This document shows, piece by piece, positions 42,736 to 50,587 of a stretch of DNA of 50,587 bases; within the stretch, counting starts at the first letter, position 1, and each line of letters opens with the position of its first letter. This DNA comes from Ruminiclostridium cellobioparum DSM 1351 = ATCC 15832 (lineage in GTDB: Bacteria; Bacillota; Clostridia; Acetivibrionales; DSM-1351). Under the pieces are notes generated by a model, which had not been told where the DNA came from, did not search any database, and saw only the letters and a program-made list of their open reading frames with translations. Position numbers and translations under genes: made by a program. The DNA lies in NCBI RefSeq assembly GCF_000621505.1, contig NZ_KK211290.1, positions 1-50,587 on the forward strand. The letters run 5' to 3'.

Positions 42736-43748
42736 TTCAGGAAGCTATATATCAGGTGATAAACAAACAGGACTTAAGTCTTGACCAGACAAAAACCGTC
42801 ATGGAAGAAATAATGGAGGGGCGCGCCACAAATGCTCAAATCGGCTCCTTCCTCACCGCAATGCGCATGAAGGGGGAAACAATTGAGGAAATCACGGCCT
42901 GCGCCACTGTTATGAGGGATAAATGTACAAAAATACAGCCTGACAAGGATGTTCTGGATATAGTGGGAACGGGCGGGGACGAAGCCAATACCTTCAACAT
43001 TTCCACTGTTTCCTCCTTTGTTGTGTCGGCAGGCGGTGTTCCGGTGGCCAAACACGGGAACAGGTCGGTATCCAGCAAATGCGGAAGTGCCGACCTGCTG
43101 GAGGCCCTGGGAATAAATATTGCCCTGACGGCAGAGCAGAGCGCGCGAATACTTGAAAGTATAGGGATATGCTTCATGTTTGCTCCCACCTACCATGCCT
43201 CAATGAAATACGCCGCACCGGTCCGCAAGGAATTATCGGTCCGGACTATTTTCAACATACTGGGTCCGCTGGCAAATCCCGCCGGGGCAAACATGCAGCT
43301 GCTGGGAGTTTATGATGAAAATCTCGTGGAGCCTCTGGCCAGAGTGCTTGCAAACCTTGGAGTAAAACGTGCCATGGTAGTCCACGGTCATGACGGGCTT
43401 GATGAAGTGACCCTCTGCGACACAACCACCATCTGTGAGGTCAATAACGGCAAGCTGAACAGTTTTTTTCTCAGTCCCGAACAGCTTGGACTTGAAAGGT
43501 GCCGGTCAACAGATCTGGCAGGCGGCGATCCCGCGGAAAACGCAGGGATAGCTCTGGATATCCTCAATGGAGCCAAAAACCCCAAAAGGGATGTTGTTGT
43601 TCTGAATTCGGCACTGTGCCTTTACATGTCCCATAACCAGATAACATTGAGGGAATGCGTGAAGATGGCGGAGGAACTGATTGATTCGGGAAGAGCCCGT
43701 GCCCGGATGGAAAATTTCATTGAACTGTCCAATTCTTTTAAGCACTAA
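42732..43748 (+). CDS. trpD: Anthranilate phosphoribosyltransferase
   Basis: Adds the phosphoribosyl group of PRPP to anthranilate, 338 residues. PRPP-binding DIVGTGGDEANTFNIST, KHGNRSVSSKCGSADLLEALG, FMFAPTYHASMKYA for anthranilate, and RTIFNILGPLANPA are all normal. ATG at 42732 in an ATGA overlap with trpG; AGGAGG is six bases upstream. TrpD is separate, not fused to TrpG. Confidence 0.97.
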   Translation: MIQEAIYQVINKQDLSLDQTKTVMEEIMEGRATNAQIGSFLTAMRMKGETIEEITACATVMRDKCTKIQPDKDVLDIVGTGGDEANTFNISTVSSFVVSAGGVPVAKHGNRSVSSKCGSADLLEALGINIALTAEQSARILESIGICFMFAPTYHASMKYAAPVRKELSVRTIFNILGPLANPAGANMQLLGVYDENLVEPLARVLANLGVKRAMVVHGHDGLDEVTLCDTTTICEVNNGKLNSFFLSPEQLGLERCRSTDLAGGDPAENAGIALDILNGAKNPKRDVVVLNSALCLYMSHNQITLRECVKMAEELIDSGRARARMENFIELSNSFKH

Positions 43749-43763
43749 TATGGAGGTCCTCAA

Positions 43764-44561
43764 ATGATACTTGATAAAATAGTAGCTGAAACCCGCATAA
43801 GAATAGAGGAATTAAAAGCAGTAAAATCTTATGCAGCAGTAAAACAGGAAGCCCTGGCTGCCCCGGTCAATTCCCCTTTTTCCTTTGAAAATGCCTTGAA
43901 AACAGATGACATGTCTTTTATTTGCGAGGTAAAAAAAGCCTCTCCTTCCAAAGGCATAATTTCAGAGCATTTTCCTTACCTTGAGGTTGCCCGGGAATAT
44001 GAACGTGCCGGCGCCGCCGCAATCTCGGTGCTGACTGAGCCCGCTTTCTTCCTTGGCAGCGATGTGTATCTGAAGGAAATAAAGCAGGAGGTAAAGCTCC
44101 CCGTGCTCAGGAAGGACTTCACTATTGACCCGTACCAGATATATGAAGCAAAACTGCTGGGCGCCGATGCAGTGCTGCTGATATGCGCCATACTGGATAC
44201 CGGAACAGTCAGGGAATACATTAAAACAGCTGACCTGCTGGGTCTTTCCTGCCTTGTGGAGGCGCATGACGAGAAGGAACTGAGCAGTGCGTTGGAAGCC
44301 GGGGCAAGGCTTATCGGTGTAAATAACCGTAACCTGAAAACTTTTGAGGTTGATTTAAATAACAGTGTCAGGCTGAGAAAGCTTGTGCCCGAGGATAGGA
44401 TATTTGTATCCGAAAGCGGCATAAAAACTCCCGGTGACATATCACTGCTTGGAAAGAACGGTACAAATGCCGTGCTTATAGGCGAAACCCTGATGAAAAG
44501 CGGTAATATATCAGAGGAACTCAAGCAGTTAAAAGCCGGGATTCACCAGGAGGGCGTATGA
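43764..44561 (+). CDS. trpC: Indole-3-glycerol-phosphate synthase
   Basis: Decarboxylating ring closure of CdRP to indoleglycerol phosphate; TIM barrel of 265 residues. Landmarks are FICEVKKASPSKG with catalytic Glu and Lys, LPVLRKDFTIDPYQIYEA, GVNNRNLKTFEVD and VSESGIKTPGDI. TATGGAGG upstream of the ATG. It ends in an ATGA overlap with trpF. It is separate from TrpF, unlike the fusion in E. coli. Confidence 0.97.
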   Translation: MILDKIVAETRIRIEELKAVKSYAAVKQEALAAPVNSPFSFENALKTDDMSFICEVKKASPSKGIISEHFPYLEVAREYERAGAAAISVLTEPAFFLGSDVYLKEIKQEVKLPVLRKDFTIDPYQIYEAKLLGADAVLLICAILDTGTVREYIKTADLLGLSCLVEAHDEKELSSALEAGARLIGVNNRNLKTFEVDLNNSVRLRKLVPEDRIFVSESGIKTPGDISLLGKNGTNAVLIGETLMKSGNISEELKQLKAGIHQEGV

Positions 44562-45193
44562 GCGAAACTAAAATCAAGATATGCGGCTTAAGCCGCATAC
44601 AGGATATTGAATATGTTAATGAGTCACTTCCCGACTTTATCGGCTTTGTTTTTGCAAAAAGCCGCAGACAGGTGGAACCTGAAGCCGCAGAAAAGCTTAA
44701 GGCTGCACTGGACAGAGGCATCAAAGCCGTTGGCGTTTTCGTAAATGAGGATACTGCTTTGATACAAGGTCTGTGCAAAGGCGGAATAATCGATTATATT
44801 CAGCTTCACGGCGATGAAGACAATGAATATATTGCGAAACTGAAAACACAGCTTGAAAAGGCCGGCTGTTCAAAACCCATAATAAAGGCCGTCCGGGTGA
44901 AAGATACCGAGACTTTGAATACGGCCGGACAGTTTGACACCGATTTTCTGCTGCTGGACACCTTTGCCGGCAAGGAATACGGAGGCACTGGAAAAACCTT
45001 TGACTGGAAGCTTGCAAACAGCATCAGCAGACCATTTTTTCTGGCCGGGGGCCTGCAGTATGATAATGTACTTGAAGCGGTAAAAACGGCCCGGCCCTTT
45101 TGTGTTGACATAAGCAGCGGTGTTGAAACCAACGGCTTTAAGGACGGGGTTAAGATCAAAGAAATTGTAAAACTTATAAGGAGTGTGAAATAA
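44558..45193 (+). CDS. trpF: Phosphoribosylanthranilate isomerase
   Basis: Amadori rearrangement of PRA to CdRP, TIM barrel of 211 residues. KICGLSRIQDIEYV holds the catalytic Cys near the N-terminus; the Asp partner lies in FLLDTFAGKEYGGTG. FDWKLA, FFLAGGLQYDNV and VDISSGVETNGFKD are the phosphate-binding and C-terminal family motifs. GGAGG lies before the ATG inside trpC. The stop codon directly abuts the trpB start. Confidence 0.95.
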   Translation: MSETKIKICGLSRIQDIEYVNESLPDFIGFVFAKSRRQVEPEAAEKLKAALDRGIKAVGVFVNEDTALIQGLCKGGIIDYIQLHGDEDNEYIAKLKTQLEKAGCSKPIIKAVRVKDTETLNTAGQFDTDFLLLDTFAGKEYGGTGKTFDWKLANSISRPFFLAGGLQYDNVLEAVKTARPFCVDISSGVETNGFKDGVKIKEIVKLIRSVK

Positions 45194-46378
45194 ATGCTGA
45201 AAGGAAGATATGGCAAGCACGGAGGACAATACGTGCCCGAAATACTTATGAATTCGCTGATTGAACTTGAAGAAAGCTATAATTTCTATAAAAACGATTA
45301 CAATTTCAATCAGGAACTGAAAACCCTTTTGAAGGAATATGCAGGAAGGCCTTCCCTTCTCTACTATGCGAGAAAAATGACCAGAGAGCTCGGGGGAGCA
45401 AAAATCTACCTCAAGCGTGAGGATCTGAACCATACCGGTTCCCACAAAATAAACAATGTTTTGGGTCAGGTACTGCTTGCAAAGAAAATGGGAAAAAAAC
45501 GTGTTATAGCCGAAACCGGAGCAGGACAGCACGGTGTTGCAACTGCTACCGCAGCCGCACTGATGGGGCTGGAATGTGAAATATTCATGGGCCTGGAGGA
45601 TACAAAACGCCAGGCGCTCAACGTGTTCAGGATGGAACTTCTGGGTGCAAAAGTCCATCCTGTTACCAGCGGGACACAGACACTCAAGGATGCGGTAAAT
45701 GAAACCCTGAGGGAATGGGCAAGCCGGGTCGATGACACCTACTGTGTCATGGGCTCTGTAATGGGAGCCCACCCGTTTCCGAAGATAGTAAGGGATTTCC
45801 AGAGTGTCATCGGCAAGGAGGTCAAGGAGCAATTGATGGAAAAGGAAGGCAGGCTTCCCGATGCCGCCATAGCATGTGTGGGCGGCGGAAGCAATGCCAT
45901 GGGACTTTTCTATGATTTTATCAATGACAATTCCGTTCAATTGATTGGCTGTGAAGCCGCGGGAAAGGGTATTGACACCGACCTGCATGCCGCGACCATT
46001 GCCAAAGGGCAGCTAGGCATTTTCCATGGAATGAAATCCTATTTTTGCCAGGATGAACATGGGCAGATCGCACCTGTTTACTCAATCTCCGCAGGACTGG
46101 ATTATCCGGGCATAGGCCCCGAACATGCCTATCTGCATGATATAAACCGTGCGAAATACGTACCGGTAACCGACGTTGAAGCGGTTAATGCTTTTGAGTA
46201 TTTATCAAAAACCGAAGGCATCATTCCGGCAATAGAAAGTGCACATGCCGTGGCCTATGCCATGAAACTGGCACCGGAGATGGCCAATGATCGGATAATC
46301 GTTGTGTGCCTTTCGGGCCGCGGTGATAAAGATGTGGCGGCAATCGCCAGGTATATGGGGGTGGATATTAATGAGTAA
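45194..46378 (+). CDS. trpB: Tryptophan synthase beta chain
   Basis: PLP enzyme joining indole and serine, 394 residues. PLP lysine in [13 protein letters not shown], catalytic Glu in [13 protein letters not shown], the phosphate loop [11 protein letters not shown], and the late [10 protein letters not shown]. It is the TrpB1 type that works with TrpA. AAAGGAGTG-like upstream site in trpF. The last eight bases overlap the trpA start. Confidence 0.97.
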   Translation: MLKGRYGKHGGQYVPEILMNSLIELEESYNFYKNDYNFNQELKTLLKEYAGRPSLLYYARKMTRELGGAKIYLKREDLNHTGSHKINNVLGQVLLAKKMGKKRVIAETGAGQHGVATATAAALMGLECEIFMGLEDTKRQALNVFRMELLGAKVHPVTSGTQTLKDAVNETLREWASRVDDTYCVMGSVMGAHPFPKIVRDFQSVIGKEVKEQLMEKEGRLPDAAIACVGGGSNAMGLFYDFINDNSVQLIGCEAAGKGIDTDLHAATIAKGQLGIFHGMKSYFCQDEHGQIAPVYSISAGLDYPGIGPEHAYLHDINRAKYVPVTDVEAVNAFEYLSKTEGIIPAIESAHAVAYAMKLAPEMANDRIIVVCLSGRGDKDVAAIARYMGVDINE

Positions 46379-47144
46379 AATCAAGAATGCTTTTGATCAC
46401 GGCAAAGCCTTTATCGGGTTCCTCACAGCAGGTGACCCTTCTCTGGATAAAACAAAAGAGTTCATACTTTCAATGGCAGATGCAGGCGCCGACCTGATAG
46501 AAATAGGGATACCGTTTTCAGACCCCATTGCTGAGGGAGAGGTCATTCAAAAAGCAAATTTACGTGCACTTTCAGCCGGAACAAATCTGCCGAAGATATT
46601 TGAGATGGTAAAGGAAGTACGGATGAAAACAAAAATCCCACTGGTATTTCTAACCTACCTCAATCCCGTATTTACTTACGGCTATGATCACTTTTTCAAG
46701 GATTGCAGCGAAACCGGGGTCGACGGCGTTATAATACCTGATCTCCCCTATGAAGAAAAAGGTGAACTCCAACCCTTCAGCGATAAATACAAGGTGGATA
46801 TTATTTCACTGATTGCACCTACCTCCGAAGCACGCATAGCTCAAATAGCCTCCGGGGCAAGAGGTTTTGTCTATTGTGTTTCCTCAATGGGTGTAACAGG
46901 TGTGAGACAGGAGATAAAAACCGATATCCCCTCAATTGTCAAAGCCATTCGCTCGGCAACCAATACTCCTGTGGCTGTGGGCTTCGGAATATCAACTCCT
47001 CAGCAGGCTCTGGAAATAGGCCAATTCTCGGATGGTATTATAGTAGGAAGTGCTATTGTAAAGCTGATTGAAGAGCACCGTGAAGCATCCGCCAGGCCTT
47101 TGGCAGATTTCGTGAAGAAAATGAAGCAATCTATCAGCGTATAG
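46371..47144 (+). CDS. trpA: Tryptophan synthase alpha chain
   Basis: Releases indole from indoleglycerol phosphate, 257 residues. Catalytic Glu in [15 protein letters not shown], catalytic Asp in [13 protein letters not shown], then [12 protein letters not shown] and [11 protein letters not shown]. The frame is open from 46302, but ATG 46371, eight bases before the trpB stop and just after GGGGGTGG, gives the normal N-terminus (MSKIKNAF). It is last gene of the operon, followed by a terminator. Confidence 0.97.
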   Translation: MSKIKNAFDHGKAFIGFLTAGDPSLDKTKEFILSMADAGADLIEIGIPFSDPIAEGEVIQKANLRALSAGTNLPKIFEMVKEVRMKTKIPLVFLTYLNPVFTYGYDHFFKDCSETGVDGVIIPDLPYEEKGELQPFSDKYKVDIISLIAPTSEARIAQIASGARGFVYCVSSMGVTGVRQEIKTDIPSIVKAIRSATNTPVAVGFGISTPQQALEIGQFSDGIIVGSAIVKLIEEHREASARPLADFVKKMKQSISV

Positions 47145-47165
47145 TCTCTGCGGAGTTGACATAGT

Positions 47166-47213
47166 ACCAGCCGGACGGTTATAGGATAGAAGCTATAGCA
47201 TCTGGCTGGTTTT
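47166..47213. terminator. Terminator after trpA
   Basis: ACCAGCCGGA pairs with TCTGGCTGGT, with an inner ATAG/CTAT, then TTTT. It lies between the convergent trpA and nucleotide-sugar dehydrogenase ends. Confidence 0.8.
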
Positions 47214-47220
47214 GCCATCT

Positions 47221-48531
47221 TTAAAGCAGTTCTATATTCTTTCTTTCTTTTACATGCTTCATGGCATTTCTGGTATCAAATATAAATCTGGAATTCTCTT
47301 GAATAAAATCATAGTCAAAGCTTCGATGACTGGTAATGACCAGAACCAAATCCGTTTTCTGCAGAATATCCCTTGTCAGCCGGATACTTGTATACTCTTT
47401 ACCTCCGTGAGAGAATCCCGGAATATGAGGGTCGGAGTATTGTATTTCGGCCCCTTCCTCCTCCAGTAATTCAATAACCTTAAGTGCCGGACTTTCCCTG
47501 TAATCTGCCACATCCGGCTTGTAGGCCACACCCAGCACCAGAACCCCAGATCCATTCAGAGGTTTCCTGAATCTGTTCATTATCCTGTAAATACGTTCAA
47601 CAACATATTGAGGCATGTATTGATTTATTTCTCCCGACAGCTCGATCAATCTGGTATGATAGTCAAATTCCCTGGCTTTCCAGGTAAGATAAAAAGGATC
47701 CAGCGGAATGCAGTGGCCTCCGATGCCGGGACCAGGATAGAAAGCCTGAAAACCGTAAGGCTTTGTTCTGGCGGCATCAATAACTTCCCATATATTTATC
47801 TTCATCTGCTCGCAAATGATAGCCATTTCATTTATCAAAGCAATATTTATATTTCTGTAGGTATTTTCAAGCAGCTTTTCCATTTCCGCAACGGCAGGAC
47901 TTGAGACTTCAAAAACTCCGCCTTCAATAACATTCCTGTACAGAGCCGAAGCTGTTTCAGTGCTGTCCTTACCTATGCCTCCAACCACCTTGGGAGTATT
48001 TCTTGTTTTGTACGTATTGTTCCCGGGATCAACCCGTTCAGGAGAGAATGCAAGAAAAAAGTCCCTGTCACATATAAGCTTTGATTTTTCTTCCAGAGCA
48101 GGCCGGAGCAGTTCTTCTGTCGTGCCCGGATATGTGGTGCTTTCAAGCACCACAAGTGTATCTTTCTGAAGATACCTGCCTATTTCAACAACGGCAGACT
48201 TTATAAAACTCAAGTCAGGCTGCTTGTTTGAATCCAGCGGCGTAGGCACACATATAACTATACAGTCAACTTTACTTATGAGACCGAAATCAGCTACAGC
48301 CAGAAGTCTCCCCTTTTGCACAACGTCTGCCAGTTCCGCGTCTTTAACATCACCTATATAATTTTTGCCGGCATTCACCTTATCAATTATTTTAGCATTA
48401 ACATCTATACCAATGACCGTATACCCTGCTTTTGCAATTTCCACCGCCAATGGCAGACCAACATACCCCAGTCCGACTACACTTACGACAGCAGTCCTGT
48501 TTTCTATTTTGTTCAGAAGGTCTGTTTTCAT
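47221..48531 (-). CDS. UDP-sugar 6-dehydrogenase (UDP-GlcNAc/ManNAc type)
   Basis: NAD-dependent four-electron oxidation of a UDP-hexose(amine) to the uronate, 436 residues. Rossmann start VVSVVGLGYVGLPLAVE, ICVPTPLD, ESTTYPGTTEELL, FSPERVDPGN, and the catalytic C274 in GPGIGGHCIPLDP. It resembles the WecC/WbpA group more than UDP-glucose dehydrogenase, judged by the PERVDPGN and HCIPLDPFYLTWKA context. The frame runs upstream to 48603, but a G-rich ribosome site precedes ATG 48531. It is downstream of the glycosyltransferase gene, likely one operon. Confidence 0.88.
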   Translation of the reverse strand: MKTDLLNKIENRTAVVSVVGLGYVGLPLAVEIAKAGYTVIGIDVNAKIIDKVNAGKNYIGDVKDAELADVVQKGRLLAVADFGLISKVDCIVICVPTPLDSNKQPDLSFIKSAVVEIGRYLQKDTLVVLESTTYPGTTEELLRPALEEKSKLICDRDFFLAFSPERVDPGNNTYKTRNTPKVVGGIGKDSTETASALYRNVIEGGVFEVSSPAVAEMEKLLENTYRNINIALINEMAIICEQMKINIWEVIDAARTKPYGFQAFYPGPGIGGHCIPLDPFYLTWKAREFDYHTRLIELSGEINQYMPQYVVERIYRIMNRFRKPLNGSGVLVLGVAYKPDVADYRESPALKVIELLEEEGAEIQYSDPHIPGFSHGGKEYTSIRLTRDILQKTDLVLVITSHRSFDYDFIQENSRFIFDTRNAMKHVKERKNIELL

Positions 48532-48670
48532 GTTAATCCCCCCACCTGAGTGCCGATGTACATTAGCGGTATGGGACATCCGGATACGTACCCCGCCGGG
48601 CAATAACGTTTTAGATGTTACGTACCAATGTGTACCTGCACCAATAAAATCTCAAAGCAATATTTTTTTG

Positions 48671-49621
48671 CTATTTCAACAATACGTTCAAAATATCCTT
48701 AATCATCTCTATTTGTTTATCAATTGTATAATTATTTTCAATGAAAGCCCTGTATTCCTCTGAAGTGTAATTCCTGTCAGTAACCATAGCTACAGCTTCC
48801 CCGATAGTATTCCAGACATATTTATCAGGATAGATCCCTTTCGCTCCGGCGAAATTATGAATGACAGGCTTTATACCCTTGGCCATCGCCTGCATTACAC
48901 TCATATTCTGTGATTCCAAAACACTGGAGCATATTATATAGTCCTTATCTTCCAGCCATTTGTCAATATCCGCCTGCCAGCCCTCAAAAAAGAAATTGTT
49001 CTCAAGACCAAGCTCCTTGAGCATCTGGTTGAAATATAGCCTATACCTGGGATCCTGGTATATTCCCGCTATATAAAGCCGGTATCTGTTATCTGCATCG
49101 TAAATTGACTTAAAAGCATGCAGGAGGAGCATGGGGCCTTTTTTGTAGTTTATATATCCCACATAAGCAACTTTAAATCCCGGACTTCTTTGTCTGTAAG
49201 TTAAGTTGACAAGGTTTACTCCGTTTGGAATGACTGCAGTAATTTCCTTTTTGATTTTAAAATTCTCAGTGACATATTTCTGAATATCATTGGAAACAAA
49301 AATAAGTTTGTCAACATTACACCAGTTGACCCTTGACGGGTAATATGTAAAGGCTTCATAACTGTGCAATCTGCATATAATCTTCCTTTGACCTGCCAAT
49401 CCGAGTTTGCTGCCATAGGCAATCAGATCATCACACCATTCAAACCAGCTGATATCAGACCATTCCATCCATTGGTCCATAAGTTTATAATCCTGCGCTG
49501 ATGCTACTGTAACTAATTTTGTTTCAAATTGATCAGTCAGCTTATTTAAAATATCACTAATAAATTTATTATCACCTTTTGAGAAAAAGACAATTTTAGC
49601 TTTATCCTTATCCTGTCCCAT
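48671..49621 (-). CDS. Glycosyltransferase, GT4-like
   Basis: GT-B-fold glycosyltransferase, 316 residues. The C-terminal nucleotide-sugar domain shows FKVAYVGYINYKKGPMLLL, LYIAGIYQDPRY, NNFFFEGWQAD, and the EX7E-like ESQNMSVMQAMAKG followed by KPVIHNFAGAKGI. The N-terminal half is short and has an unusual aromatic run (SDISWFEWCDDL). Donor and acceptor are unknown. Placed with a UDP-sugar dehydrogenase and facing a collagen-like surface protein, it may decorate that protein or another envelope glycan. Confidence 0.83.
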   Translation of the reverse strand: MGQDKDKAKIVFFSKGDNKFISDILNKLTDQFETKLVTVASAQDYKLMDQWMEWSDISWFEWCDDLIAYGSKLGLAGQRKIICRLHSYEAFTYYPSRVNWCNVDKLIFVSNDIQKYVTENFKIKKEITAVIPNGVNLVNLTYRQRSPGFKVAYVGYINYKKGPMLLLHAFKSIYDADNRYRLYIAGIYQDPRYRLYFNQMLKELGLENNFFFEGWQADIDKWLEDKDYIICSSVLESQNMSVMQAMAKGIKPVIHNFAGAKGIYPDKYVWNTIGEAVAMVTDRNYTSEEYRAFIENNYTIDKQIEMIKDILNVLLK

Positions 49622-49778
49622 GCATTTCTCCCCAGCTTCCTCGTAACCTCCATGAGCCTTATGCGGCCATAAACAGTTATGAAATTTGTCATTCCTCTAT
49701 AATAAATACATCTTTTTTATATATATGACCGGGAACTCCATAACGTCACATTTTGCGGAGCTAATCTTTACACAAGTT

Positions 49779-49806
49779 ACCAAACAGGGAACTCGTTCAT
49801 ATAATG
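49779..49806 (+). promoter_or_regulatory. Possible late-sporulation (sigma-K-like) promoter
   Basis: ACC (49779-49781), 16 bp, CATATAATG (49798-49806). This resembles the mother-cell sigma-K pattern AC(C)-16-CATAnnnTA, and there is no good sigma-A promoter in the same place. Short motifs, so only suggestive. Confidence 0.35.
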
Positions 49807-49874
49807 TTTACATAGTAACCTATATATTTAGCAGCATGAACAACTCTAAACTTTTCAGGAGGTGAAATTTTAAA

Positions 49875-50587
49875 ATGGCTGAATTAATCGTAAACGGTGG
49901 CTTTGAGACAGGCTCATTTCCTCCCTGGCTTGTAGACAATGCAAGTATCACTTCCCTGTATAAGCACTCCGGAAACTTTTCCGCACTGCTTCAAAGTGGT
50001 ATCTCCGTGATATATCAGATTGTTGAAGGAAATTTCAGCAGCAGCTGCAGTTTTTCCGTATATCTTGGAAAAATAGGAGCCCTGCCCAATCCGCTTACAA
50101 CAATCACTATTTCATATTTTAATGCTTCTTTTAGCTTTCTTGGTCTGGGTTTGATAATAAGTATACCGCCAAACACCCTTCCCGATGCATCCCTGGGCAA
50201 CTGGCAGGATTTTACATCCACAACCACTCCGGCTCCTGCAGGTACAACAATGGCAATAGTATCCATAAGTAAACAGGGTGACCCCGGCACAGCCAATGTA
50301 GTTGCAGATGATGTATCATTGACATCCGGAGGAATAAGCCCGACCGGACCTACGGGTCCAACGGGGCCTACCGGTCCAACTGGTCCGACGGGACCTACCG
50401 GGCCTACTGCTCCGACAGGTCCAACTGGTAATACTGGAGCAACTGGTGTTCCCGGGCCTACCGGTCCAACGGGGCCAACCGGCGCTGCTGGACCAACCGG
50501 TGCTCCTGGACCGACTGGTGTGCCTGGACCGACCGGTGTTCCTGGACCTACTGGTGTTCCTGGACCGACTGGTGCTCCTGGACCGAC
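49875..50587 (+). CDS. Collagen-like exosporium-type protein, 3' end outside window
   Basis: The frame is open to the window end (237 full codons). Residues 1 to about 150 are a beta-rich domain starting [18 protein letters not shown] and ending [12 protein letters not shown], matching the N-terminal domain that precedes tandem repeats in Firmicute collagen-like proteins (NTTRR-F1). From residue 155 the chain is G-x-y triplets, nearly all PTG or PGPTG, with a few breaks such as PTAPTG and GNTGATG. There is no signal peptide. AGGAGGTGA is nine bases before the ATG. BclA-type spore-surface filaments are the best guess; Thr-rich triplets are typical O-glycan sites. Confidence 0.88.
   Translation, partial: MAELIVNGGFETGSFPPWLVDNASITSLYKHSGNFSALLQSGISVIYQIVEGNFSSSCSFSVYLGKIGALPNPLTTITISYFNASFSFLGLGLIISIPPNTLPDASLGNWQDFTSTTTPAPAGTTMAIVSISKQGDPGTANVVADDVSLTSGGISPTGPTGPTGPTGPTGPTGPTGPTAPTGPTGNTGATGVPGPTGPTGPTGAAGPTGAPGPTGVPGPTGVPGPTGVPGPTGAPGP
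50338..50587 (+). repeat. Collagen-like GGTCCNACN tandem repeat DNA
   Basis: Nine-base units encoding Gly-Pro-Thr, changing after about 50437 to 18-base units such as GGTGTTCCTGGACCGACT. Near-identical neighbours indicate recent slippage or expansion. It continues beyond the window. Confidence 0.9.

Noticed and set aside
44870-45988. 372-codon minus-strand frame across trpF and trpB
   Set aside because: It is antisense to two certain trp genes that keep all catalytic motifs. It has no recognisable domain of its own.
50338-50587. CRISPR or satellite reading of the 9- and 18-bp repeats
   Set aside because: The period is a multiple of three, the frame is open, and the product is a regular G-x-y collagen chain.
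1-50587. tRNA or rRNA genes
   Set aside because: No cloverleaf with a TTC-loop and acceptor stem and no rRNA-like stretch was recognised; a tRNA scan would be needed to exclude them fully.

Overview
The window is chromosomal DNA from an AT-rich, spore-forming anaerobe of the Clostridia. Several things point there: GGAGG-type ribosome sites with many TTG/GTG starts, a T-box and a cobalamin riboswitch, a [FeFe]-hydrogenase maturase (HydE), a bifunctional AdhE with Rex-like operators, the sporulation protein YtaF, and an exosporium-type collagen-like protein. The gene set (KDG/KDPG use, multiple-sugar ABC uptake, ethanol formation) would suit a plant-polysaccharide fermenter of the Ruminiclostridium type. 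That genus is an inference; no rRNA or tRNA gene is present to settle it.

Layout, left to right. 1-1.2 kb: 3' part of an IS30-type element with a 20-bp-period repeat array. 1.2-7 kb: HD-domain protein, MalY-type C-S lyase, cysK, separate coaB and coaC, and a P1-family peptidase. 7-12 kb: hydE, then kdgK-eda facing a GntR/FCD regulator, with a good operator inside the eda promoter. 12-15 kb: adhE behind three Rex-like sites, with a scrap of a second iron alcohol dehydrogenase beside it. 15-22 kb: sugar ABC operon chvE-mmsA-mmsB, divergent from a DeoR regulator and a second, orphan sugar-type ATPase. 22-25 kb: lone corrinoid protein, an HPr-like protein without the catalytic histidine, and an XRE regulator with two small membrane proteins. 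25-30 kb: btuFCD-cobU-cobS operon behind a cobalamin riboswitch. 30-39 kb: deoB, a CapA-like protein and an LtaS-like enzyme, a nucleoid-associated protein, TPR, SGNH hydrolase, DUF1836 and YtaF. 39-40.2 kb: an island of repeats. 40.3-47.2 kb: complete trpEGDCFBA operon behind a tryptophan T-box. 47.2-50.6 kb: UDP-sugar dehydrogenase and glycosyltransferase, divergent from a collagen-like surface protein cut by the window end.

The genes form a few working units: cysteine and CoA supply; KDG to pyruvate and on to ethanol; sugar uptake; corrinoid salvage, which could supply the lone corrinoid protein; tryptophan synthesis; and envelope or spore-surface polymers.

The least explained material is the repeat island at 39.09-40.2 kb. 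It holds four units of about 200 bp in tandem, and the last runs into a 230-bp element that is itself a long imperfect inverted repeat (MITE-like). Other unexplained items are a perfect 27-bp inverted repeat at 35.87 kb, the histidine-less HPr-like protein, the ABC ATPase with an extra Rossmann-like domain, and the structured 450-bp gap between eda and its regulator.
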